Source of the DNA: Atrina japonica
Taxonomy: Eukaryota > Mollusca > Bivalvia > Pterioida > Pinnidae
Direction of reading: 5' to 3'
Assembly (NCBI GenBank): GCA_030159075.1
Contig: BROG01000632.1
Coordinates: 141,501 to 205,500 of the forward strand
DNA length: 64,000 bases
The position numbers were made by a program, and so were the translations under genes. The notes below the pieces were generated by a model. That model saw only the letters and a program-made list of their open reading frames with translations, was not told the DNA's origin and ran no database searches. Position 1 is the first letter of the stretch; the number at the start of each line of letters is the position of its first letter. This document shows positions 25,930 to 38,531 of the stretch, in pieces.

Positions 25930-26215
25930 GAGCCGGCCTAGCTCAGTCAGTAGCACACTCGACTCTTGATCGTGAGGTCGAGAATTCAAGTCTAGCTGGC
26001 GGCAGCAGGTTGGTTTCCTGTCCTTTGAATGAGACAGTAAAAATCGAGGTCCCGTGTCACAGTAGGTGTTGGCACGTTAAAGAACCCTCACTGCTCAATG
26101 GTCGTAAGTGCAGAACATAGGCCAAAATTTGAAGCCCTTCACCGGCATTTTGTGACGTCTCCATATGAGTGAAAGATTCTCGAGTGGGATGTTAAACAAC
26201 AATAAACAAACTTAG
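25930..26215 (+). repeat. tRNA-Lys-derived SINE (family 2), full-length
   Basis: The head CCGGCCTAGCTCAGTCAGTA has an anticodon-loop-like GACTCTTGATC (CTT, lysine) and a B-box-like AATTCAAGTC. The body has GTTAAAGAACCCTCACTGCT and GAGTGGGATGTTAAACAACA, and the tail is AATAAACAAAC. This layout is common among animal SINEs with a conserved central domain. Head and tail are well kept, so this is a fairly young insertion. Related minus copies lie at 34690 and 51970. Confidence 0.85.
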
Positions 26216-27924
26216 GTTTTTGTACAGTCTCATCTCATACATTTTCAGAATTTCTTGTATTCTGACAAGTAATAGAATATATACAACAAGAAACTTGTGG
26301 AAATGTTGTTTTGCTAATGAACTAACCAGTGATATTATATCAAGTATTGCTGATCTAACATTCCGTAATTCGTAACTTAAATCGTAGATTAGTGTTAGTG
26401 GCTCTTGTTTTGATTGTTGATGTAAATAATGACACAAGTTTCCTGTTATGTATTGTATATTTGTCTGCAATAACCATGTCCATGATGGTCACATGGGTTA
26501 TTTCCCTTTAAACCACTGGTAGATATATACGGTTCATGCCATTTGAACACCTTCCCCCTATCTGTCTATATGGTATGCATTTATTCATTTGTTTTAGACC
26601 AGTTTATTGTTGTCTATAGGGTTGGAGGGTTAGACTAAAAATTTAATGATTAAAAGATTACTATACACCTTGTCTCAATTATGTGCACTCATTTCTACCT
26701 CTTTGTATGTAACGTATGCCAGAGTTCCCCAAAACATGCTTGATTGAGCAGGATCCCAAGAAAATTTCTACTTGAGTAAATATCCACTTGATCAGACTAA
26801 ATTCCACACAGTACAGGACACATTTTTATTTATATAAGATTGAAATAATAATGTAAGATGTCAGGTTTTCATAATAAATTGTGTGTAGGGACCGAGTAAA
26901 AAAAAAAAATGATACGAAGTACAATTATAGAATTTTTAACGTGTTGACTGTTTTTCTGTTTTTCCAGTAAACATAAATCGTTCAGATGTTTTATATTTCT
27001 GGCAGAGTTTTGGTATTGTGTGGTAAATTCAGCGTATTAAAAAGACAACAGGGGTCAACAATAATGAAAATTTCCACTTGTCCTGCAGGACAAGTAGTAT
27101 TGAAATCTACTTGTCTGAATCAGAAAATCAGTTGTAACACTCAGAGATATTACTTTGTGTTTAAACAAAAATAAACTTTATTGAATTAAATTTTGACTTC
27201 AACAATTTCATTTGTCCATGTACTTGTGTGAAGACAAAATGGACATGTCCCTGACAAACCTTAATATTGAACCCTGGACAAGTTTCCAACAGTTTTTTTT
27301 TTTTTCAATATTTTTCGATAACTCTGATTTGCTGATTTATAAAATATGCTTTAGAAAAAAAAAATGTGTAAGGAATAATACTAAATTGATACAGAGTATA
27401 ATTTCACAAACATGAGAAATTTTATATGGACACGTGATTACAATGTTTAAAATATGGTGAATGATATTTGTATATTTACCAGATTTACCAGATTTTGTGC
27501 ATAAGGACATATTTTCCTGCGATTTACGTTATTATTTATTCGTCGCAGCCAGTTTCGTATGATTCACTATTGTGTTACGTTCATTAAATTTTGATGGGAG
27601 TTTTTTTCTTTTGCCATGAAATAATTTATTTTGATCACTTGACAAATGTACAACTGCCAGTCAGTTTCTCACCTTACGTCTTTTGTCTTTGTATATTAGA
27701 ATACAATGAGATTTTTCTTAGAACTGGATAGACACTGGAAGAACAGACTTCGTAGAGCAATGTCACATGTTACTTATTGTAATGTGTCTTCAGAGAATCT
27801 GTATAAATGCAATGATGCATTTGCGGTTTTGTTTTATATCTCTGCCAAATTAAATATTGCTACATTTTATTGTCAAATTGGTTTTTTGTTGTTTTTACCT
27901 CATCTCTGATTAATAAGAGTTGTG

Positions 27925-28170
27925 GGCCTCCTTGGCAAGTGGTTAGAGCTACAGCGTTTTAAACTATTGGAAGTCTTTCACTTCTAGTCAGCTCAGGTTC
28001 GATACCTGCTGGAATCTTAGCTGATTTTGCGAGAAAATGTGCCAGTTTACTTGCAGACAGCTGGTGGTCTGTCCCGGGTACATTGTAACCGAGTTCTCTC
28101 CTCCACAATTAAAAACTGGACGCCACCATATAACTGAAAAATTTGTTGAGTGTGGCATAGAACCAAATTC
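27925..28170 (+). repeat. tRNA-derived SINE (family 1)
   Basis: GGCAAGTGGTTAGAGC and CAGGTTCGATACC as A- and B-box-like elements, then GGTACATTGTAACCGAGTTC and the 3' end ACCATATAACTGAAAAATTT. Confidence 0.85.
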
Positions 28171-28337
28171 AAATTCAGATATGTATGTATACACATAAGT
28201 ACGTAGAGTATACACGTATGAATGCACGTATACATCTTCTCGTATGTACATGTAGGTGTGGGCAGTGCAAGAAACAGGTACCCCTACTCATGATCATCTG
28301 ATATCATATTTATTTATCTCGTGATGCTTAATTTACA

Positions 28338-28560
28338 GAAGGGGCCGAGTGGTTAGAGCATCACAATTTGAATCATGAATTCTATCGCCTCTAGTCCCCA
28401 CTGGAACCTAAGCTGATTTTGTGAGAAAGTTTGCCAGTTTACTTGTGGAAAGCCGATGGTCTCTTCCCAGGTACATGTACATTGTAACCACGTTCTCTCC
28501 TCCACAAGTGAAAACTGGCCACCACCATAAGACTGAAAAATTGTTGAGAGTTGGCTAAAA
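28338..28560 (+). repeat. tRNA-derived SINE (family 1)
   Basis: GGGGCCGAGTGGTTAGAGCA head, AAGCTGATTTTGTGAGAAAG, and the same 3' end as the copy 170 bp upstream. The two follow each other in the same direction. The B box is damaged. Confidence 0.85.
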
Positions 28561-28645
28561 CACTACACATGAACGATGATTTACCGGTACAGAATTTGAA
28601 AAAAGGTGCTAGCTAAAGCTTTTATCTTTGTAAAGTAGTTAATTG

Positions 28646-28808
28646 TACAGTGGAACCTGTCTTGAGAGACCACTCATGAAAGACCACCTGTGTTTTGAGA
28701 CCATGTTTTGAAAGCCACTTATCTAAATAACCCTTTAGACAATCCCTCGATTGAGAGACCACATTTCAGTGGCAGATGAGGTGGTCTCTCTAGACAGGTT
28801 TTACTGTA
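28646..28808. mobile_element. TA-flanked MITE (family D1)
   Basis: TACAGTGGAACCTGTCTTGA at the left and CTAGACAGGTTTTACTGTA at the right are inverted, with GAGAGACCAC repeated internally in both directions. Other copies: 37685, 44680 and 53094. Confidence 0.8.
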
Positions 28809-29556
28809 TTGAGATAAATATGATATCAAAGGATCTCAAGCTAGGGTACATGTAGCTCTTTTTGAAGTCACTCTTTCAGAGAATTTTGTGAAATCCATGA
28901 ATTATTTCTGAAAAATCCTGGAACTGGTGACATCTCTATATAAAGATATATAGTAAAGACATCAACTGGTTTATAGAAGGGAAAATAGATTCAGGAATGT
29001 GTTGTATAATACAAGCACTGGGGCTACAATTATGTGCTTACCTTCTGAACAAGAGTGCAAACACAAGTGCGAGCAGTTACTTGCTTACCATTCTGATAGA
29101 TGTTTCATCTAGATTTACAAGATGGTGTCCCATGTGTCAAAATGCACAAAGAAGAATTATACCAACGCAGGGGGATACAACTGGAATCACTGTCTGTCCG
29201 TCTGTCTGTAGACATAAGTTTGTCATCACATCTCCTCCTGCACTGATGAATTGATTTCAGTGAAACTTTGCACAATGAAAGTTCACATTATGTAGATTTG
29301 CAACTTGGGAGATTGCAACTCCTCAAACACTGATGAATAAATTGACTTGAATACACAATGAAATCATATTCTGATGGAAGGGGTTGTTACTTTTCTTTTT
29401 TACTAGAGTTATGGCCCTTTGGACTACATTTTTATCCACATTCATATAACACCATGTCATTGCAATTCCTCCAGATAAATTGATTAGGATGGATCTTCAT
29501 ACAATGAAAGATCATAATAAGAATATTTGTATGAAGTAAAGGGATTACTGTTGGTG

Positions 29557-29946
29557 CAATAGACCATTTTCGAGCTTTCTCATTCCTTTCAGTTTCGTCA
29601 CAATAGTTTGTACTCGGATTACGTGATGTCATCTGAAAGTTTGGTATGGTTGATTCAGGTTTTGTAATATTTTCATTGACGATATTTGCCGATGTCTTAC
29701 TTCACTTCATCGGCGAGGAATTAATTTTAGTTAAATTCCCTCTCTTGTAAATATAGAAAGTGTCATCACTTTCCTGTAATGTAATTTTCAAATCTGGCAC
29801 CTATTACTTCATGATATTAATATCCCTGGTCACACAGGCGATAAACTGCTTATCCGGAATATAATGATGCCCTACTTTGCTCTTTGAAACCGCACTCTAT
29901 TCTGACAAATTGTGACGTAACAAGACAACTCGAAAATGGTCTATTG
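29557..29946. mobile_element. MITE with 18-bp terminal inverted repeats
   Basis: CAATAGACCATTTTCGAG at the left is matched exactly by its complement CTCGAAAATGGTCTATTG at the right end. CGTCACAATAGTTTG is matched by CAAATTGTGACG just inside. Length 390 bp, no coding potential. Family not recognised. Confidence 0.75.
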
Positions 29947-30246
29947 GACCTAGATGAACTCCTGAATGAATGCTGGATCTGCCATCTTCCATTTCTACAT
30001 TACAAATAAACATTAAATACACAGGTGATATTCTGCTCTAGTTTGGAACTATTTTTCACCAATTTGTAATTTTTTTTTTTCCTTCTGTGTAGACAAAACT
30101 TTAAAAATATTTACTGAATTTCATCATAGGGCCTACATGTATAATAAACGGCAACATTAAATTTACATAGAAAACAAACTCATCTTACTTAATGCTTTTA
30201 TATCAAGCGTCAAATTATTCCTCTGCTGTCAACTAATAACCTTCTG

Positions 30247-30485
30247 TGGTGGAGACCGACTGGTTAGAGCATTGCCCTTTGAACCATGAAGTCTCTCACT
30301 TTTGGTCAGCGCAGGTTCGAGCCCCACTGGAACCTAAGCTGATTTTTGTGAGAAAGGTTGCCAGTTTACTTGCGGAAGGCCTGTGGTTTCATCCAGCAAA
30401 CATTGTAACCTGGTTCTTTCCTCCAACATTAAAAAAAGCTGGCCGGCACCATATAATAAACGTTGTCGAGTGTGGCGTATAACAT
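30247..30485 (+). repeat. tRNA-derived SINE (family 1)
   Basis: GGAGACCGACTGGTTAGAGC head, GCAGGTTCGAGCCCC B box, ACATTGTAACCTGGTTCTTT and the 3' end ACCATATAATAAACGTTGTC. The intact B box suggests a younger copy. Confidence 0.85.
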
Positions 30486-30703
30486 TATTCAAAATCAAAT
30501 TCAAAAAGCTTGTGGTGCTTTTGGGTAATATGACATAATGTTTGCAGCCTTTGTAAACAAAATGGGAACACACTCTTGTATTTAAGTAGGCTGAAATTCC
30601 TTTGGTGAGTACTTGACCAAGTGCCCTCATCAGGTTATTTAGTTAATGAATAATTTTCATGAATAGATCCAAAACCAGAATCATAACATACCTCATTACC
30701 AAT

Positions 30704-30790
30704 GCTAAACTCATCAACCCTGAAAAACAATGGACTCTTCTATAAATCAATGATTTAGGGCAGTCCAAATGTGTCTTTAAGGGTTAATAG
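30704..30790. mobile_element. MITE family B copy
   Basis: Inverse orientation: CATCAACCCTGAAAAACAAT, ATAAATCAATGATTTAGG, GTGTCTTTAAGGGTTAA. Confidence 0.65.
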
Positions 30791-31504
30791 GAAAAAGTAA
30801 AATGCATTAAACAATGCACAGTACTATTGTATCCCAATTATGGGAAAATATTCTTGTGAGATTTTTTTTAGATTACTCAAGAAATTTCTAATTTTGGAAA
30901 ATTTGCATTGTGCAATGGAATATAAAAGAGTTATTTTCAAAATTTACTCAAGAAGTTGTGAGCAAGCGTACCGTATATAAAACCCAAACAGAATCATGTA
31001 GTTGAATTAGTTTTATTTATGCATAGCACTTCTATCAAATGTTAAAATATAAAAAATAACCACAAAAATGAAAGCTTGGTTAATACATTGTAATACACAT
31101 TCAGAGGAAATGAAAAGAATAGGTATATGTATTTTCATATGGATGTTCATTTTGTTACAAATCAAGGATTTTGCACCCCATCATGGGGTCGAAATAAGGC
31201 CCCATTCCCATTGAAAAACCAATGCATTTTTTCCCAATTTGTAGTCAAAATTTCACAATTGAAATCAAATGAAAATGAATTTGAAGAGATTCTTGTATTT
31301 TCACAGTTTTATGTAAATCTAGATTTCCAAATTACAAAAAGAAAAAAAACGTTGATAAAATTCAGAATTCCAAATGCCCAGACCCCATTCCCAAAAGAGT
31401 GTGAAAAATCCCTGCAACACTGGTATATATAAACTTAGTACAAAATAACTAGCGAATTACAATAACGGAGGGAGTTGCCTCATAACCTAAAGAAATGTGT
31501 GATT

Positions 31505-31594
31505 TTAACCCTTTCAACCCTAAGTTTCTAGATAGTATGCTCTTTTCTATTATTTAGACTGGTCTATTGTGGTCTATAGGGTTAAAAGGGTTAA
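31505..31594. mobile_element. MITE family A copy with TTAA flanks
   Basis: TTAACCCTTTCAACCCTAAG to AGGGTTAAAAGGGTTAA; the 90-bp element is nearly symmetrical around TTTAGACTGGTCTA. Confidence 0.75.
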
Positions 31595-33320
31595 AGAGAC
31601 AGAAGATTCATATGAATCGTGTCACTGATATATTTAGATCAATTCAAAACACTGAGTGAGCAAAATTTTCAACTTCACAAAAGCTACACAAATAAAAACT
31701 TAGATAATACACTTAGCAAAGCATCAAAAGGTACAGCACATGTTAATATTTTTTTTATTTATTTTTTTTATTTTATATTCAAATTTTTACATTTACAATA
31801 CAAAGGCTCAGAAACATATATCGGTAAACTAATGAATGATGAATAACTGAGGGGAAATACCCCCAGAACTGAAAAAAGATGTGTAATTTTAGTCCATTAC
31901 AGACAAAATGAAAAAAAATTAACAAGATTAAAAAAAAGGGTAAACAAACTAAAACTACGACTATATTATACACCGTTCTGGTAATTAGATGTGACAGTCA
32001 AGTCATTGTTGTGATTTACTGTTTATTTATTTTCATATTTTATTATTATTATTACATATTTTATTTTTATATTCTATTATTTTTATTAAAATTTTATCAT
32101 TTACATATTTATTTTTTTTAACATTATTATTTATTCAATGGTCAATGATTGGAATTAATGTAAAACTTTGAGAATGGAAAAAGAAAGTTTTAAAATGATT
32201 GCAAGATATTTCCTTAATATTCTATGCTTTGAATTTCATCAACTTGCGCAAGTTATGCTATCTGCATTTACATGCAAGTTCTTATGTTTTATAGTTTGTT
32301 TCTAGTTGTTCCGACAATAAATACTAACGATATTACGATGTTACTGAAATTCACGTTTGAGAAGATCTAATCACACCACATACGACTGCTGTACTTCATT
32401 ATTCAGTAAAACTCGTGTGTAGCAAAATTCATGGCCATAGCAAATATTGTAAACTTCAATTCAACGATTAGCTCTGACAAAATGAGTCACAACTTTATCA
32501 TTAAATATTGAAATATATAGACATTTTGAAAGTGTAGATAATAAGCAACTATCTGATGCAAAACTTCTGACTTATCATTCAATAATTAGAAAAGAGATCT
32601 AGCTCAAAATTAAATTTCCATGGTGCCTAGGGAATTTGGTATTAATCTTTCAGAGAATTCACTGTGTCAGTAAACAGAGAGCCAATTACACTTTTCAAAG
32701 GAGCCCAAGAATTTGCTTACAAATAAGATTTACTAAATCTGAGTGGTGAAGACAGCAGACGACAGCTTTATAGGTGACGGATAGTTCATGTCTTTCACTG
32801 TCTTGTGGGCTGTCTTTATGATTCGGATGAAAGACATTCATCAATTGCATGGCAACAAACTTGACATCCGACTCTGGGATGGTATAAATGATTGGAGGGG
32901 ATAGAAGAGTAAGACATATTATTTCAACTTCCAAGCATCCGTCAAGAACAGTTATGTCCCCTTGAGTTTGCAGACTACACTCGTGTGACCAATCAAATCT
33001 GCAAGCAACTTACAGTCGACAGGAAGTTCTCTATATATGATTAACTTTACAACAATGATAACTATATCTTGACTGCCCAAGTTTATATAGTTTTTTCTTT
33101 GTATTCTTTTGAAAAATAAAATAAGGAAAAAATCTGGTGGGTAAATATTATAAGCTTAGCACCATTTTCTTTTTCTTTATCAATGTTTTAGATATAAGAT
33201 GCAAAGTTCAAGATGCTTTAACTACACTGCATGTACTTTAAGTTCAAAACACAATCAAACAAAATTATAACATTTATAAACTACAAGATATGTTGATTCT
33301 CTCTGCTAAATTTTTGACTG
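31595..33320. other. AT-rich intergenic stretch without recognised genes
   Basis: Contains T/A-rich low-complexity runs at 31745-31790 and 31985-32130. A 79-codon minus-strand frame at 32695-32934 has no recognisable domain. I see no exon structure. Confidence 0.4.
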
Positions 33321-33416
33321 ACTTAACTCAATCACCCTTAAAAACATATTTGGACTGGCCTAAATCATTGATTTACAGAAGAGTCCATTGTTTTTCAGGG
33401 ATTGATAAGTTAATTC
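33321..33416. mobile_element. MITE family B copy
   Basis: ACTTAACTCAATCACCCTTA, TCATTGATTTACAGAAGAGT, ending GGGATTGATAAGTTAA. Confidence 0.65.
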
Positions 33417-34689
33417 AATTTTGATCCAGAAATTTTGATGGTGCTGTATAAGTGACAAGATTGAAAATGCCACCGGATACTCACCAAATATTTTCATTAT
33501 TTTACCCAGAACAGCGCAAATTCACTAACTAAAAAATAATTAACGTAAAAAGAAAATGCATTTATAATGATTTGTATAACATGATCTGACTTTGTTTACT
33601 AGATTAACTGAAATTTCATTAGCATCACCGTACCAACAAATTTTATATGAAAATAATTGAAATCAAATTTTTTTTCAAGAGTGAATTGCCGAATTGGAAT
33701 TCATTCTGTGATATATGCGATAAAAAACTATGCCAAAATCAAAATTTTTAATGAACACTTTCTCACCATCATCAAAAATTGTAACAATGGCTATCTTAAG
33801 GATTGTACTGACATTTAACTTCAGAATGTTGAATATATAATTGGTCACAATCAAATTTTGTATTTTGTTATTTCACAAAATATGTGTTGTATATCTAAAT
33901 TTCAAATGATCTGATTCAGAATTAGCTATAAAAAGGGACTACTTTCCAATTTACTCCTGAGTGGTGAAACTGAAAGTAAGATTTTATTTGAATTTTATGA
34001 CATTGAAAATAAAATTTCATTTTATTTTCAAATTAAATTTAAAATAAGATTCCACTTGAATTTTATGAAATTGAAAAAAAAAATTCATTACATTAAACTG
34101 AAAATAAGATTTTGTTTAAATTTTATGAAATTGAAAATAAGATTCACTTGAATTTTATGATTTCTATCAACTGCAAATTTCAAATGATGTAGATAATGCT
34201 AACTTATGTTATCATTCATGATCCAAATGTTGACAATTGGATGCAAACAAAAAGGTCAGCATTGCCTAAACTAAATTCACAAAGCAGTTCTACTATCAAG
34301 TATGAAAGTAAATTAACAAATAAATAAAAGTGTCCTAAAAGGACATCTCTGTCAACATGCTCTAGGAGTCAACAACAACAACAACAACAACAAACAAGAA
34401 TTAGCACTAAATGTGTAAAACATCAAAACAAAACTCACCACAAAAAACCATAAAGTGACAAATAGTATACACTCAGTAATGACAACAAAAACAACAGGGT
34501 TGCCATCAACTAGATAAAGAAAATATTCCTGACTTTGCAGTGACCAAGATTTGATTTCTGACCCACCAATGCCATCTTATTTCATCAACCTCCTATTCCC
34601 CATCAGCCAATCAATTCACCTGTTATATGTTTATGTTTCTTACAAATATTTTATGTTTGTTTATTTCATTGCTGTTCTACGTCCGGCCA
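33417..34689. other. AT-rich intergenic stretch with GAAATTGAAAATAAGATT-type tandem words
   Basis: From about 33975 to 34160, near-repeats of TTTTATGAAATTGAAAATAA recur about every 45-60 bp. (CAA)n occurs at 34372-34392. No gene seen. Confidence 0.5.
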
Positions 34690-34982
34690 AATTTTTTTTT
34701 TTACTTACATAGAGATGTCACCAGCTTTAGGTGAAGTGCCACAAATTTTGACCTGTGCTATGGACTGATGCCAATGCAGTGAGGGTTCTTTTATGTGTCA
34801 TGCCTTCTGTGACACGGGACCTCAGTTTTTAAGTCTCATCTTAAAGACTTGTTGACTTTACTTCTCATGCCCCAAGCACATGGCGAAGGAACAGTGACGT
34901 AACTCTTTGGCATGACCCAGTATTGGGGATCAAGCCTGGGACCTTTCGCTTGCGGGTCCAACACTCAATCACTAAAACACTG
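34690..34982 (-). repeat. tRNA-derived SINE related to family 2, minus orientation
   Basis: GTCACCAGCTTTAGGTGAAG, GCAGTGAGGGTTCTTTTATG, CTGTGACACGGGACCTCAG, then a tRNA-like end (TGGGGATCAAGCCTGGGACC). It shares the AGTGAGGGTTCTTT core with the 25930 copy (opposite strand), and its whole body with 51970-52275. Confidence 0.75.
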
Positions 34983-35650
34983 TATACTTTCAGATAACAA
35001 ATTTGCATTAACAAATATACAAAAACATTAATCCAGTCTTCAAGATTTCAAATCTTAAATCATACAAAATTATTTGCATACATTAATTCTAATGCATTGC
35101 ATTACTTTATTTTGTTTTATTGGTATGTTATTCCAAAACGTGAATGTTCTTCATATCAACTGATACAACAGAAACATTTATAATGCAAATAATGCTTGAA
35201 GTTATAGGAACTTGATTTTATAAACCAGGTGTTAATTTCATTTTCCCCCAAACTGCTGAACTTTCAGTTTTCAAAATTCCCTGACATTAACTGATCTTGC
35301 AAAAAAAAAAAATCCCTGATTTTTCCATATAGATGGCAACCCTGAACAATAAAAGATCATGTTTCACTTTTCCACTTTTTCTAGACATGAGGATATTACA
35401 TACATTGTATATTAGTGATGGAATCAAATTAAGAAATCTTATTTCATTTGGTTCAATTGTTCACAAAACGTGTCACAAATTCTTCAATCACAAAGTGAGG
35501 CACCTAGAATCATTGGAACTGAAATGTGACGTCACAAAGCATAGATTTATAATACTGTTTCTATTTCAAATAAATCTGCAATCTTGTCTAAAAGAAAAAT
35601 TTTAGTAACTTTATGGCAAAAATTTAAATCTTGTGATCAACATACAAATA

Positions 35651-35846
35651 CAGTAAAACTTGCTTTAGTGACCACCTGTGTATAAAGACCATCTACTCAC
35701 AAAGACCGTTTTTTTTTTTTTGCTGTCCCCACTAGTAGTACCATTTGTGTATAAATCAACCTCTATATAAAGACCACCTCCCTATAAAGACCAGTTTTTT
35801 TCTGTGTCCCTACGGAGGTCCATATACATACAAGTTTCGCTGTACT
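35651..35846. mobile_element. TA-flanked MITE (family D2)
   Basis: TACAGTAAAACTTGCTTTAG to ACAAGTTTCGCTGTA; internal ACCTGTGTATAAAGACC and CTATAAAGACCAG. About 195 bp. Confidence 0.75.
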
Positions 35847-35978
35847 TCAATATTGAAACCGATCTTGTGAGACCATTATCCCGACATAATTACCTGTTTT
35901 TAATGACCTCGCTCAGAAAATCATGTAATATTCCCGTAAATTGAATATGTATATAGATTATCTATTGTCATTCATGTC

Positions 35979-36069
35979 TTAACTCATTCACCCCTAAAGA
36001 CACATTTGGACTGGTCTAAGTCATTGACTTACAGAAGAATCCATTGTTTTTCAGGGGTTGATGAGTTAA
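35979..36069. mobile_element. MITE family B copy with TTAA flanks
   Basis: TTAACTCATTCACCCCTAAA to CAGGGGTTGATGAGTTAA. The cleanest copy of the family, 300 bp downstream of the SLC22-like stop codon, so possibly in its 3' UTR. Confidence 0.75.
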
Positions 36070-36367
36070 TATTCTTAGTGAACTCTTTATCCTCATTCTT
36101 CTAAATTCCCAGGAAGGAATCATGATCTTTTATCTAAATGTAAACGACGACAAAAAAAATAGACAAACAATCGATACAAAAAATTGAGATATATAGTCCT
36201 CCAGTTCAACAAGACATGTATTATGTTTTTAACAAAAATATCAATAATCGAGTAAAACATTGTCATTACCCAAAAGTTTTGTTTAAAAAAAATCAAAAAA
36301 CAAAATATGTCGGCATCCATGGCCGAAGAGTAAACACAAGATAAACCGTATATTTGATTTGAAAAAT

Positions 36368-38488
36368 CTACACTGCTTCTTCCATCAAGGCCATAGATTT
36401 CTCTTGTTCGTCACCTTCGCTGCTGGCTTTGTTTCCTTGGAAACACTCAACATCCTGGATGGTGTCTGGAAGTTTCCTATTCAGTGTCTCCGGTAGAAGA
36501 AGGGCCAGGCCACTTGCAACAAGGGAGATAATTCCTATGATGATAACCGACGTTGATTTGTGTGTGAAGTCACCCTGTCAACAGAAATATACACATGATT
36601 TATATTATATTTATTTTTATTTAACTCTTTTGACCCCTGTAGTCGCATTTGAACTCACCCATTTCAAAGAATGGTAAAGTCCACTGGTAGAATTCAGGAG
36701 TGTTTGATTGAGCATCAAAATTTTACAATAATTTAATATTCATTATTAACCTGTTCATTCCCGATTTATAACAGTAGACCATACTTTCTATTGATTTGGG
36801 TGAGTCTAAATTTTACCATAGGGGTGCATGAGTTTTTACATGTGGATTGATTTAGATATCAATCTTATACCACTGTAAAACATAAAAAGCTTTTCCATTC
36901 TGATAAGGCCAAGATAAAACATGTGTGTTTCCCGTTACCCAACTAACTTGATTTTCCACTGCAATCCCAAACATTTTACTGATATCGGATTGGGAAAAAT
37001 ATCCAGAATATATTGGTTTTTTTTAAGCAGATTTTTATTCAGATAAACCAATGAATTGTATCTTTAAAATGTCTGAGTTCAATGTTACTTTCAAAATGCA
37101 GTGTTAAGGTTTAATTGTGGGTACTTGCTGTTAAATTACATCAATTTCCAGTTTGATCATTTACCATTTTTCAGAAAGACCAAGAAAATAATTTTTCAAA
37201 TTTAAATAATATTTTTTCTAGCTACGGTACCTACCCTATGTCATTTTGGACATGTAATAGGAAACACACATATATTTTATGTTGGCCTAAGTTAAATAAA
37301 TCATTAATGGACCTTTACTACACAGAGTATCAAACTTTTTGCAAAATTTAATATCTTCAGAAATATGAGCCAAAGTTTCCTTTATAAATAAAACATTATA
37401 TATAAATTTACCATTTCAAAGTGCAAGCTCATATAACTTATGAAATACAGTGAAACCTGTATATAGGGGCCACCCAAGGGACCAGAAAATATTGACCTTT
37501 ATATGCAGGTGACCCTTATACACAGGTTCAATTTAGTTGAATTATGCAGTCAATGGACTTGAAAAAACTGGCCTTTATAGACAGGTAATCCTTATATAGA
37601 GGTGGCCGCTATAGCAGGTTTCACTGTATTCATTAAATTTCATGAAACATTTCAACCACATTTTTATGTGACGATATTTCAAAGTACAGTGAAACCCGTC
37701 TTGAGAGACCACTACCATGAAAGATCACCTGTCTTCTGAGACCACATTTTAGTGGCAGATGGGGTGGTCTGTCAAGACAGGTTCTACTATATAGACAAAA
37801 ATACACTATAACTCCACAACGAGTATGCAGAGCTCAAGCTGAATCCATCAGCTACAACATTCAAGTACAGTCTGATGATACCGATAGAAACATTTGTGTG
37901 GTTTTGTATTTATTACATTCCCTTATTCATCTATACGCATACACAAATTAAAAATTTATTCTGCTTTTAACAATGTCATCAAATATTTCAGATGACATGA
38001 GTCCCAATTAGAAAAGTAGCTCCCGTGAAATTTCCACATCCAACCACAGTGCAATTATTGAAGGTATTGCATGGGTGTATTAAGCTCTGTATTGTAACTG
38101 TATGATTACACATGCATGTAATAAAAAAAGTTAAGTCACTTACAAGCTGTAAAACCTGTGGTGCAACAACTCCACCTAACCTGGCCCAAAATGCACAAGT
38201 TCCCATTCCAATGTTCCTGTTTAAAGACAAATTTTTTCATTTTTATATCTAACAGCTGATTTCATTTGTCTAGACATGAAATTGACAACTGTGGTATTTC
38301 TACATCCTCAACAAAAATATCAATCAGTTTCACCAGTATCAGCAATTATTGACCTAATTGATGTAATAGTTCTTATCTTGTTATCTTCAAACAATACCAA
38401 TTTCATTCAACACAGAAAGAACAATTAACAAACTATATTTTTCTCCAGTATATTCATATTTACATCATATGGTGCTAAGTACAATTTA

Positions 38489-38531
<43 letters not shown>

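Noticed and set aside
25930..26005. Possible tRNA-Lys gene
   Set aside because: Acceptor stem does not pair and the sequence runs on into a SINE body and A-rich tail.
32695..32934. 79-codon minus-strand ORF in the 23.7-36.4 kb spacer
   Set aside because: No recognisable domain, no flanking exons that fit and AT-rich surroundings; length is within chance expectation for 64 kb in six frames.
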